A stretch of DNA of 64,000 nucleotides from positions 1-64,000 of the forward strand of contig QUFP01000021.1 of the NCBI GenBank assembly GCA_003478935.1, read 5' to 3'. Below are positions 35,170 to 43,490 of the stretch, one piece after another. The translations under genes were made by a program, and so were the position numbers. The first letter of the stretch is position 1. Each line of letters opens with the position of its first letter. The notes below the pieces were generated by a model that had not been told where the DNA came from, searched no databases, and saw only the letters and a list, made by a program, of their open reading frames with translations. This DNA comes from Firmicutes bacterium AF25-13AC. Its GTDB lineage: Bacteria > Bacillota > Clostridia > Lachnospirales > Lachnospiraceae.

Positions 35170-35646
35170 TTAGGACATGAAAATCATATTAGAATAAACG
35201 CTGTTTTCTGGATTGCCGCCCTTTATAAATTCAGCATCTACTGTTTTGCGATAAAACATCTCGGCATCACCAACCCAGCCAATAACTGCATAACCATATC
35301 CATATTCCTTCATAGCATAAAGCGTTCTTAATAGAAGGGACTGACCAACATTTTTTCCACGATAATCGGGATGCACACCAATAGGTCCGAAAAAGCCCTT
35401 CGCTGATGAATCATAACATGCAAATCCGATAACCTTTTTATTTTCTACCGCAATAAAACACTTTGGCATCTCCTGCATAATGGCATGCTCTGCTTCATAT
35501 ACCCAGCTGTCTGAAAAATTGCTCTTGATAAAGTTTAAAATTGCTCCCTTATCACCTACAAATGCTCTCTTAATCTGAATTGTATCCTTCCTATCCTCTA
35601 ACTTCGGAAGTCTGTACAAATTTGTGATCATATCATTGCCTTCCAT
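35170..35646 (-). CDS. GNAT family N-acetyltransferase
   Basis: The 158-aa acetyltransferase has the acetyl-CoA-binding motif A in DYRGKNVGQSLLLRTL (about residues 101-116), with the preceding beta strand GFFGPIGVHP. It would transfer an acetyl group from acetyl-CoA to an amine. The acceptor cannot be read from the sequence. AAGGAG lies 8 bp before the ATG. It is followed by no clear partner and is 45 bp downstream of an SGNH hydrolase gene on the same strand, so it may be co-transcribed with it. Confidence 0.8.
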   Translation of the reverse strand: MEGNDMITNLYRLPKLEDRKDTIQIKRAFVGDKGAILNFIKSNFSDSWVYEAEHAIMQEMPKCFIAVENKKVIGFACYDSSAKGFFGPIGVHPDYRGKNVGQSLLLRTLYAMKEYGYGYAVIGWVGDAEMFYRKTVDAEFIKGGNPENSVYSNMIFMS

Positions 35647-35691
35647 ATTTGACTCTCCTTTTTATTCCCTTTATCTTTTAACTATCTTTTC

Positions 35692-36240
35692 TTATTGTTC
35701 ACACGATTCTTTAATCGTATTCCAGATGCAGTCAGCTGCAAATTCTGAGCCTTCTCTTGATGCATGAGCATTATCTTCTGCATACATTTCCACTTCCGGA
35801 TGATTTTTACGATATTCCCACCACAACTCTCCGACTGGTGCTAAAAGCGCATTTGCCTCTTCTGCAGCCTGACGAAATGCTTTTGTCATGCGCGCCTGCT
35901 GATCCGGCTCATCCTTCTTTGCCCATGTCATATACACAAGCGGCTTTGCATTTGCCTCGCGAATCCATGTATTCAGCTGTCTAACTGCATCAAACAATTT
36001 TTCCTCTGGTCCAAATGGATGTGAGTGCTCCTGAAGTACAACATAATCATAGTGACCATATAAAATGTTAAATCTCACATCTGGCTCCTGAACATGCTGC
36101 TCCAAAAACCATCCTCCGTGAGCAATCATCGTTACCTCACAATCATATCCTTCTTTTCTGGATTTTTCTGCCACCATATTTGGCATATCATTGTAATAGG
36201 TATGACTGTTTCCGATAAATAAAATGCGTAATTTTTTCAT
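35692..36240 (-). CDS. SGNH/GDSL hydrolase
   Basis: The 182-aa hydrolase has GNSHTYYNDMP as its block I (nucleophile Ser at about residue 12). Block II glycine in MIAHGGW and the catalytic Asp/His pair in EDNAHASREGSEFAA complete the SGNH pattern. It is likely a carbohydrate esterase given the surrounding glycosidase genes, but this is inference. No signal peptide is evident. It is upstream of the GNAT gene and downstream of the GH3 gene on the same strand, with about 80 bp before its start. Confidence 0.78.
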   Translation of the reverse strand: MKKLRILFIGNSHTYYNDMPNMVAEKSRKEGYDCEVTMIAHGGWFLEQHVQEPDVRFNILYGHYDYVVLQEHSHPFGPEEKLFDAVRQLNTWIREANAKPLVYMTWAKKDEPDQQARMTKAFRQAAEEANALLAPVGELWWEYRKNHPEVEMYAEDNAHASREGSEFAADCIWNTIKESCEQ

Positions 36241-36323
36241 TGTTTACCTCCGACAAATATATACATATAAATTACTTTATTAGTATCTTAGCGTACTTAA
36301 ATAGCAAAGTCAAGCCAAAACAC

Positions 36324-39233
36324 TTACCTAAGCCAAAAGCAGCACAAGCTGATATCGCCTGTCATTTGTATACTTACTGTCTGACTTTCTTGTTTAATTG
36401 ATCCAATCTGTTCAAACGGAACTGTGATATCTGAATAGATTGGCTCACAAATCTTTTGCTGTTCTCCTCGCTCTTTTTTCGCATTGTTATCTAGTCCAAA
36501 CATTGATATTGGTTCATACAGGCGCGTATCACCGCTCCAAAAGGCTGCTCTTTTTCCATTCACACATAGTTCGATACTGCCGCCCTTTGCGCTCTTTGCC
36601 AGAAAATGGACTTCGCGCGCCTCCATTACTTGACAGTCACGCCATTGCAGTAGCGCTGGCTTTTCTTTATCTTTTGCTGTTGCTGCTGTAAATGTCATGA
36701 TTCCCTGTGTCAGTTCAATGTTCTCATATTCGTCAAAATGATCTGCTCTGATGCGCTTTGTCAATACTCGCGTTTTAGTTTTTTCACCAGCAAGGAAAAT
36801 AGTATCATAAAGTTGTGTCTCTTTGCTTGATGAACCCACAAAAATCATATAATTTCCTTCCTCTACTAAAAAACTTTCACTTATGCAGTCATAAAAACGA
36901 AGCTCATTAATAGAAATACGCTTTATAACATGTCTTACTTCATCTGGCGCAATATCATGAAGTCGTTCAAATGCAAGAAGCTGACAGCGTGGCTTCGGAA
37001 CACGAGATTTTGGTGCTGATGCATAAATCTGAATAACCTCATCGCTAGTCTGTTTTCCCGTGTTTTTAACATCAAATGCCACTTCTATATGTGCTAGATC
37101 TGACATATAAACAGAGAGATTTGAATATAAGAACTTTGTATAAGTCAGTCCATGACCAAACGGATACAGCACCTCTTTGTCAAAATAACGATAAGTCCTC
37201 TTTCCCTGAATAATGTCGTAATCATCAATATCAGGCAAATCATCATCGCTGTTATACCATGTCATATTCAATCGCCCAGCTGGTGCATTTTTACCATATA
37301 ATGTCTGAGCCATTGCTGTTCCCATATCTTGGCTTCCTGTCGCGCTCCATACAATCGCTGGAAGCGTATTCTGTACAGTATGAATCGTGTACGGATAATT
37401 GGAGAATAAAACACAAATAGCATCTGGCTTTATTTTACAAATCATTTTTGCCAGTTTTTCCTGATGCGGCGGCAATGCGAGTGTTGTGCGGTCAATTTCT
37501 TCCTTTGCATTAACCATAGGATGACAGCCAAGTGCAAGAATTACTGTCTTTGCACACTGCATAAGACGCTGTACTTCTTCAAAGCCATCTACGACAGTCT
37601 CCATTAAAAAGCTGCTTCCCTCTCCAGTCAGTGCAGAATAGAGTTTTTTATCCTTGCTAATCTGAATTGGCTGATCAAAACGATTAGTAAGCTGTACTAC
37701 TCCATTCTCTGCAGGAATGATATGAAAAATCGCCGTGACAAACCAGTCAAACGCAGCATCCTTCACTGCCACCAGTGCGCCGTCCTCCTCTTCGCTTTGA
37801 CGGCGCCCCTTTGAAATAGTTGTCACATACTTTCCTGTACGCTCACATCTAAGATTGATACGTCCATCGCCCCAATCCTCTTTCACAAACAGATCTGCCT
37901 TATCTGACAGACAAAGCGTGCCATCTTCCTGAACTGCCACATACTGATCGCCAGCACGAAGCGTTATGCGATCCCAGCCATCCACACAGCGAATTTTCGT
38001 ATTCAAAAGCTTTTCTAGGCCTTCTTTTAGCGTACTCTTATGATGTGGCTCACCACCGTACCAATCCTGATACCAGGCATCACAAATCGGTCCAACTAAA
38101 ACTGGATCTTTATGAAGAATTTCTGACAATGGCAAACGATTATCTTCATTTTTAAGAAGAACAATTGATTTTTTTGTCAGCTCCAGACAAATTTTCTGCG
38201 CTTCGTTGCTGCATAGATCTTTTTCTGTAACTCTGTCATACGGATTTTGTACTGTATCATCAAACATACCTAGCTTTAATTTTGTACGAAATACATTACG
38301 AATAGCCTCATCCATCTCATCTTCAGATAAAAGACCATATTCCAATGCTTCCCGCGCTGCTTCCTCTACAACTAGCATAGGATCGGACATTGCATCAACA
38401 CCAGCCTTTACAGATGCGGCAAGTGACTGTGCGTGTGTTCCAAAATAGTGATGCAGATTTCTAACAAGCTCCATTGCACCGCCATCGCACACTGCATGCT
38501 TTAAACCATATTGCTTCTTTAAAATAGATTTCACCTGCGGATTTAACATTCCCGGAATACCATTGATTTTATTGTATGCCGTCATAACTGCTTCAGCACC
38601 ATGCTCTTTGATGCAGCGCCTAAATGGTTCAAGATACAGCTCATACATATTTCTTGGATCAATAGACGCATTTTTCCAGCCTCTGCCACGTTCTGTGTTA
38701 TTTGCATAAAAATGTTTCAGCGTTGCCGCAATGCGCAAATAGTTAGGGTCATCACCCTGCATACCCTCTATGTATGCTCCTGCCATTGCTCCTGTCAACA
38801 CAGGATCCTCTCCATAGCCTTCCTCATTTCGTCCCCAGCGCGGATCTCTCTCCAGATCAACCGTCGGTGCCCAACGGCTTAACCCACCAGCCGGATGGCG
38901 GTGCCACAGTACTCTTGCCTCTGTTCCAGTGACTTCTCCCGCCTTCTTTATAATCTCTGTATCCCAGCTAGCACTCATGCCAATTGGCTGTGGAAATGAA
39001 GTAGTTGGCTCAGGTATATTTCGCCCATTCTGATCATTTCGAGCCTCAACACCGTGAGCAGCCTCACCACCTACATAACTCATATCAATTCCAAAACGCG
39101 GCAGCTCAGGCATAGTTGAAGCCATACATGTTATCTTTTCTTCCAGTGTCATATTGGCTAAAAGCCAGTCTAATCTCTCTTCACTCGTAAGCTTGGCATT
39201 CCAAAATGGATTTTTTCTGTTTTTTTCTTCCAT
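36324..39233 (-). CDS. Glycoside hydrolase family 3 with inserted beta-trefoil-like segment
   Basis: The intracellular GH3 enzyme has 969 aa. The N-terminal TIM barrel carries the usual RWAPTVDLERDPRWGRNEEGYGEDP landmark and a nucleophile region CDGGAME, where SDW is more common. The second, flavodoxin-like sandwich begins near residue 355. Within it (about residues 425-545) is an inserted segment (DQYVAVQEDGTLCLSD..., RTGKYVTTI, RFDQPIQISKDKKLYSA) that looks like a fascin/beta-trefoil repeat, a possible carbohydrate-binding module. An Fn3-like tail follows. It acts on an unknown beta-glycoside. AAAGGAG lies 10 bp before the start. Next upstream is the ADP-ribosylglycohydrolase gene. Confidence 0.85.
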   Translation of the reverse strand: MEEKNRKNPFWNAKLTSEERLDWLLANMTLEEKITCMASTMPELPRFGIDMSYVGGEAAHGVEARNDQNGRNIPEPTTSFPQPIGMSASWDTEIIKKAGEVTGTEARVLWHRHPAGGLSRWAPTVDLERDPRWGRNEEGYGEDPVLTGAMAGAYIEGMQGDDPNYLRIAATLKHFYANNTERGRGWKNASIDPRNMYELYLEPFRRCIKEHGAEAVMTAYNKINGIPGMLNPQVKSILKKQYGLKHAVCDGGAMELVRNLHHYFGTHAQSLAASVKAGVDAMSDPMLVVEEAAREALEYGLLSEDEMDEAIRNVFRTKLKLGMFDDTVQNPYDRVTEKDLCSNEAQKICLELTKKSIVLLKNEDNRLPLSEILHKDPVLVGPICDAWYQDWYGGEPHHKSTLKEGLEKLLNTKIRCVDGWDRITLRAGDQYVAVQEDGTLCLSDKADLFVKEDWGDGRINLRCERTGKYVTTISKGRRQSEEEDGALVAVKDAAFDWFVTAIFHIIPAENGVVQLTNRFDQPIQISKDKKLYSALTGEGSSFLMETVVDGFEEVQRLMQCAKTVILALGCHPMVNAKEEIDRTTLALPPHQEKLAKMICKIKPDAICVLFSNYPYTIHTVQNTLPAIVWSATGSQDMGTAMAQTLYGKNAPAGRLNMTWYNSDDDLPDIDDYDIIQGKRTYRYFDKEVLYPFGHGLTYTKFLYSNLSVYMSDLAHIEVAFDVKNTGKQTSDEVIQIYASAPKSRVPKPRCQLLAFERLHDIAPDEVRHVIKRISINELRFYDCISESFLVEEGNYMIFVGSSSKETQLYDTIFLAGEKTKTRVLTKRIRADHFDEYENIELTQGIMTFTAATAKDKEKPALLQWRDCQVMEAREVHFLAKSAKGGSIELCVNGKRAAFWSGDTRLYEPISMFGLDNNAKKERGEQQKICEPIYSDITVPFEQIGSIKQESQTVSIQMTGDISLCCFWLR

Positions 39234-39273
39234 GTTTTTACGACTCCTTTTGTTGCTTTAACCAACATTGCAC

Positions 39274-40827
39274 TTACTGACCAAGCAATACCATTTTTAC
39301 AGGTCCACTTGAATGCCTTCCATTAAGTGATACATCTACAATCAGCTCCAGCCTTCCATACATAAATGATTCTGTATTTAACTCAAATTCCTTTTCCGCA
39401 CAAGAAAGATAAAGATTATTTAGTGGCATTTCCACTTCTGATACACCCACTGCTGTGACACCATCTGGCAAATACAGCTTTATTTTAACCCACTGCTGTT
39501 CTCTCATTGTATTCGAGTTGATCACTTTTACTTTAAATTTTCGATTTTCTCCTTTTTTAAAGAAAGCTGATCCCTCATAATCAATCAAAACCTGAAATGC
39601 GGTAAATTTATATCTGGCTACATATGGCTGCGCACAAAGCTCATTTAAAGGTGTCTCATACATTCTGCCGCTTAAATTAATATATGGAAGATAGTCATCT
39701 ATTTTCTTGCAAAACAGTGCTTCTCTTTCACAACACTCAATTTTCATACCGCCCTCTGCAAATACATCGCAAAGATCCTGTCCAAGAAATCCTGGAATAT
39801 CTCTCAAAATACGCTCTGCAAGCTGAGTTGCCGTTTCTGGCACCCAAATGCCGCCACCTGTTTTATTTATACACATCGTAACAATTTTATCATTCAGCGG
39901 ATCAGTCCATTTCTTTGGAAGTTTCGATGCTCCATTCATAATACCTAAAAGTGCGCCTAACGTTGCACATGTGCAGTCAGTATCCTCACCGCAATTATTT
40001 GCCAAAATAAGACTCTTTCCAAAATCGCCTTCTCCATACAAAAGACCGAGCACAACAAATGCCACATTCTCCGGTGCATCAAAACCAGCTGCACCAAATT
40101 CCATTCCTTCATTATTCTCTGTCGGAATTTCACTAATCGCGATTCCCTGAATGCCAAAGGTTCCAGGTGCTGTATTATGAATCAGTTTTCTAGCCTCAAT
40201 GAAATCAACTCCCGAATGATAGCAGTCAACTGCCTTTCGTATTGTCTGCGCAGTTATACAGTTCTCTGGGAGATAAGAAAGACCTATTTCAACAAGCTTC
40301 TCTCTATCATTCTCTACAAAAGCCGCACTTTGTATTGCTGATGTAAAAATTTCTGCATACATTCCCTCATCAGCATGATCTACAATTGCATCCTCAAATG
40401 CATAGCGCGTTGCTATTTCAGGATGTCCCGGTGCAAGGCAAGCCCACAGCTCTGAACGAATCCAACAGCCATTGCTGTTCTTATAAGTATTATCTACATC
40501 ACCACTCAATGGCGGAACTAAACCTGCACGAAGATTTGTTTTTCCAGTTCCATACTCAACCCAGTTTGGGATAACAAAGGATAGCCAATATTCGCCAAGA
40601 ATTGACGCATTTACATTTCTTCCATACCGCTCAACAGCAGCCAGCCACACAATCTGTAAATCTAGGTCATCATTTGCCGGCGGTCCCTGAGTAAGATCCT
40701 GTACATAAAAATCTACATTTGGAATCATTCGCTTGCACTCAAACGGTGCTCCAAGCACACCTCCTACATTTTTTCCGGTCCAACATCCAGCCAGCTTGTC
40801 ACGCAACTCATTTAACTTTAAAATCAT
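39274..40827 (-). CDS. ADP-ribosylglycohydrolase family protein
   Basis: The 517-aa protein has a catalytic domain of the ADP-ribosylglycohydrolase (DraG/ARH) fold over the first 330 residues: GCWTGKNVGGVLGAPFE, then NDDLDLQIVW as the first metal-binding acid cluster, and NCGEDTDCTCATLGALLG as the second. The remaining part is a beta-sandwich. In glycosidase clusters this family often acts on sugars rather than ADP-ribose. AAGGAGG precedes the ATG at 40827; upstream in-frame sequence has no ribosome site. It lies 40 bp before the GH3 gene and shares its promoter at 40896-40924. Confidence 0.83.
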   Translation of the reverse strand: MILKLNELRDKLAGCWTGKNVGGVLGAPFECKRMIPNVDFYVQDLTQGPPANDDLDLQIVWLAAVERYGRNVNASILGEYWLSFVIPNWVEYGTGKTNLRAGLVPPLSGDVDNTYKNSNGCWIRSELWACLAPGHPEIATRYAFEDAIVDHADEGMYAEIFTSAIQSAAFVENDREKLVEIGLSYLPENCITAQTIRKAVDCYHSGVDFIEARKLIHNTAPGTFGIQGIAISEIPTENNEGMEFGAAGFDAPENVAFVVLGLLYGEGDFGKSLILANNCGEDTDCTCATLGALLGIMNGASKLPKKWTDPLNDKIVTMCINKTGGGIWVPETATQLAERILRDIPGFLGQDLCDVFAEGGMKIECCEREALFCKKIDDYLPYINLSGRMYETPLNELCAQPYVARYKFTAFQVLIDYEGSAFFKKGENRKFKVKVINSNTMREQQWVKIKLYLPDGVTAVGVSEVEMPLNNLYLSCAEKEFELNTESFMYGRLELIVDVSLNGRHSSGPVKMVLLGQ

Positions 40828-40895
40828 TTTACGTCCTCCTTCTATTATTGATTTTAACTGACTTTTATCTGCATTTTTACAAGTATTCTGCTGTA

Positions 40896-40924
40896 AGTAT
40901 ATTCCAGAAATCAAATTTATTCAA
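40896..40924 (-). promoter_or_regulatory. Promoter of the ADP-ribosylglycohydrolase-GH3 operon
   Basis: TTGAAT (40924-40919) and TATACT (40901-40896) are spaced by 17 bp on the minus strand, about 70 bp before the first gene. Confidence 0.6.
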
Positions 40925-40949
40925 TGTACTATATTTTCATTTTTGTTAA

Positions 40950-40984
40950 ACAAAATTAGCCGCCAGGGCTATCCCAGCGGCTAA
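40950..40984 (-). terminator. Terminator of the SDR gene
   Basis: TTAGCCGC and GGCGGCTAA pair with an inner GGG/CCC step (40956-40984), followed on the minus strand by TTTTGTTT, 12 bp after the SDR stop. Confidence 0.85.
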
Positions 40985-40996
40985 AATAATTTAATT

Positions 40997-41740
40997 TTAT
41001 GAGCGCATTGCTCCATCAACGGATAAAATTTCGCCTGTCACATAACTTGCCAGATCACTTGCCAGATATAAGAAGGCATTTGCAACATCCTCAGGCTCAC
41101 CAATTCTTCTAAGCGGAATCATCTTGATCAGTGGTGCAATCATCTGCTCTGGCAAAGCGGCAACCATATCAGTTTTTGTGATACCAGGTGCAACTGCATT
41201 TACACGAATATTGCTTGGTCCAAGTTCTCTTGCAAGAGACCATGTCAAACCATTCACTGCTGTTTTGCTTGTCGGATAGGCAACGCCACTCGGCTGACCA
41301 CTTATGCTTACCATTGAGCTTGTATTGATAATGCAGCCACCACCCTGCTCCTTCATGATCTTAACCGTTGGCAGAATAGCATTGAAAATTGCCTTCACAT
41401 TCAAGTCCATGACCTTTGCGAACTGCTCTGCAGTATAATCATCAATCTTTGTACTGTCTGAGATTCCTGCATTGTTTACAAGAATGTCAATTCTTCCATA
41501 TTGCTCCTTAATCTTAGCAATTGTTTCCTCCAATGCCTTTGGATCAAGCAAATTCGGTGCATATCCAGAAACTTCCCAGTCCGGATTTTCCTCCTTCAAT
41601 GCAGCCAATGCTTTGTTAACGGTCTCATCTCTTGATCCAAAAAGCACTACCTTCGCACCATTTTCAAGATACTTCTTAACAATGGCATATCCAATTCCCC
41701 TCGTTCCTCCTGTTACAACTGCAACTTTCCCTTTTAACAT
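40997..41740 (-). CDS. Short-chain dehydrogenase/reductase (FabG-like)
   Basis: The 247-aa classical SDR has the cofactor motif TGGTRGIG (residues 10-17), the NNAG motif, and the catalytic Ser and YPTSK (Tyr-x-x-x-Lys) set. It would reduce a ketone or oxidise an alcohol using NAD(P). FabG-type members act on 3-oxoacyl-ACP, and others on sugars or steroids. With no fatty acid genes adjacent I do not assign fabG. AGGGAGA precedes the start. It is a single-gene unit with its own terminator. Confidence 0.85.
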   Translation of the reverse strand: MLKGKVAVVTGGTRGIGYAIVKKYLENGAKVVLFGSRDETVNKALAALKEENPDWEVSGYAPNLLDPKALEETIAKIKEQYGRIDILVNNAGISDSTKIDDYTAEQFAKVMDLNVKAIFNAILPTVKIMKEQGGGCIINTSSMVSISGQPSGVAYPTSKTAVNGLTWSLARELGPSNIRVNAVAPGITKTDMVAALPEQMIAPLIKMIPLRRIGEPEDVANAFLYLASDLASYVTGEILSVDGAMRS

Positions 41741-41812
41741 AATGTCTCCCTTCTACACAAATGATTTGGTACATATTTTATATCTGTACTGTATCATGGT
41801 TTCCATACTTTG

Positions 41813-42016
41813 TCAATCTTTTAACAATTTTTTAAAGAGCTGTCTTTGCTCTTTTGCCACATGCTCCATATCTGGATAAACCGTGCTGTCATGAATTCCA
41901 AAGACGTTCAATTCCTTTACAAATTCACGCTTTATCTGTGCCGGAATCCGGATTTTATATAAATAATTGCATCCCGGATCCTTGTCTAAGAATTCCAATC
42001 TTTGATCCCATATTCC
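41813..42016 (-). pseudogene. C-terminal fragment of an FRG domain protein
   Basis: Only about 65 codons remain. They read WDQRLEFLDKDPG, then KIRIPAQIKREFVKELNVFGIHDSTVYPD, the typical last strand and helix of FRG-domain proteins (only motif edges quoted). A stop codon lies immediately upstream in the same frame and the following 90 bp are purine-rich low-complexity repeats, so the N-terminal part is gone. FRG-domain proteins are of unknown function and are often found in defence or mobile regions. I therefore treat this as a relic. Confidence 0.6.
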
Positions 42017-42104
42017 TTAATCATATTGAACGTTTACCTTACTTTACCTTATTTTACTTACTTTGTTTCACTTTCTTTTGCCTTACTTCATTTTACTTTA
42101 ATTT

Positions 42105-42749
42105 TTATTTTGGATTTTTCATCTTATCACCGACAAACCAATAATCACAAACCTTTCCGCCGCTTGCCAATGTGTATTTTCTATTTAATTTTGCATGCAT
42201 CAGGGAAGCTGTTATATGGTCAATATCGCACATAACCGGCAATACATCCAGATAGCCCTCTCTTCTTGCAAATGTATTCAATGGACACTGTGTAAAATAA
42301 TAGTAGAAGCCATCCTTGTGTTTCTTTTCATCGAAATGGAAATCCCACGAATATTTTTTATACTGCGGATGCTCGTCCAGCCACTTCGCATCTCTTTCCA
42401 TCATTTTTTGAATTCGTTTTATACCGCTCGCCTTATTGGCATTGATCAAAATGCCCATTACCTTCATGATCGGAGCGGACAGCACATCTTTTGAAATCGC
42501 ACGCAGATCTTCTACTGAAATTTTTCCATCAGCAGCTTTCCATATTGCCAAGAAGACCAGACATTCATATGTGTTGGACGCCATCGGATTGTCCCTTCCA
42601 ATATCATCTGAGCGATTTAACATATCTCGATATTCTGCATCTGCTTTTGGAATCAACGCTTTCGTATATGCTTTTCCATAGCGCTTATTTAAGCTCTTTT
42701 TGATAAACGGCATAAGCATGTTCCAATATTTGTTGGTATATTCCATCAT
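42105..42749 (-). CDS. L-2-amino-thiazoline-4-carboxylic acid hydrolase family protein
   Basis: The 214-aa protein fits the ATC hydrolase family (PF14196). It has an N-terminal helical region, and KYSWDFHFDEKKHKDGFYYYFTQCPL followed by a DVLPVMCDIDHI segment (pieces only) typical of that domain. Family members hydrolyse a thiazoline to make cysteine-type compounds in some bacteria, but most clostridial members are uncharacterised. No signal peptide. It lies downstream of a methyltransferase gene by 82 bp on the same strand, and both follow adenine deaminase, so the three could be transcribed together. Confidence 0.75.
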   Translation of the reverse strand: MMEYTNKYWNMLMPFIKKSLNKRYGKAYTKALIPKADAEYRDMLNRSDDIGRDNPMASNTYECLVFLAIWKAADGKISVEDLRAISKDVLSAPIMKVMGILINANKASGIKRIQKMMERDAKWLDEHPQYKKYSWDFHFDEKKHKDGFYYYFTQCPLNTFARREGYLDVLPVMCDIDHITASLMHAKLNRKYTLASGGKVCDYWFVGDKMKNPK

Positions 42750-42830
42750 AATTTTTGTTCTCCTTTCCTATGCGTTCACACATTCTTTATGCTTATTATT
42801 ATCTATACATATACATATTACTTTCACATA

Positions 42831-43432
42831 TTACTTCCGTACACATTCTGTATACACAAGCGGAATGCGCGCTCCCAACTCTTTTGAAAACCGCACACGC
42901 CAACCATGAAATTCCAACCATCGAAGATATTCCTCTGATGTCCATTGATGTTCAAAGCGAATTCCTGCAATTTTCAAAATTCCTGACCAAATGCGGCTGA
43001 TAACACCCTTCTTATGTCCCACAAAATTCGGCGCAATCAGCAAGCTCCATCTTTGAGCACACGATCAATTTCTTTCAGCGCCTTTTGCGGTTCTGGCATC
43101 ACATGGAGCGCATTGGCAATTATGACCACATCAAATGAGTTGTTCTCATACGGCAGACACGTCGCATCTGCCACTTCAAATTTCAGCTGTTTGGGATAGG
43201 TTCCCTTTAATGCCTCGCAAATCATCCCTTCTGAGTAATCCGTCGCGATCATTCGCTTCGATACCTGCGCTACATGCTTCGCCAAAAGTCCCGGACCAGT
43301 TGCAATTTCCAACACTTCTTTATCCACTACTCGTCTTGAAATGCGCTTATACATATACGCATAATATTTCTGATCCATACGCATTGCCTTCTCATAAATC
43401 GGTGCATACAAATCCCATATTTTTTTATTCAT
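42831..43432 (-). pseudogene. SAM-dependent methyltransferase with one frameshift
   Basis: Two frames join to give a class I methyltransferase of about 200 aa. The SAM-binding motif I is LEIATGPGLLAKHV near residue 46, ATDYSEGM follows, and DATCLPYENNSFDVV precedes DRVLKDGG. The C-terminal part (LLIAPNFVGHKKG to LGARIPLVYTE) lies in another frame. The frame is lost near 43045, where GATGGAGCTT is seen and GATGGAGGCTT would keep it open: one G missing. GGAAAGGAG precedes the start. It starts 59 bp after the adenine deaminase stop on the same strand. The substrate is unknown. Confidence 0.8.
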
Positions 43433-43490
43433 ATATGATGCTCCTTTCCGTTACCGGTTCTGTTCCATTGGGATATTCGTTCTGCTCAGC

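Noticed and set aside
42020..42104. Possible CRISPR-like or tandem repeat (TTACTTT units)
   Set aside because: Units are irregular in length and sequence, without spacers; better described as low-complexity sequence.
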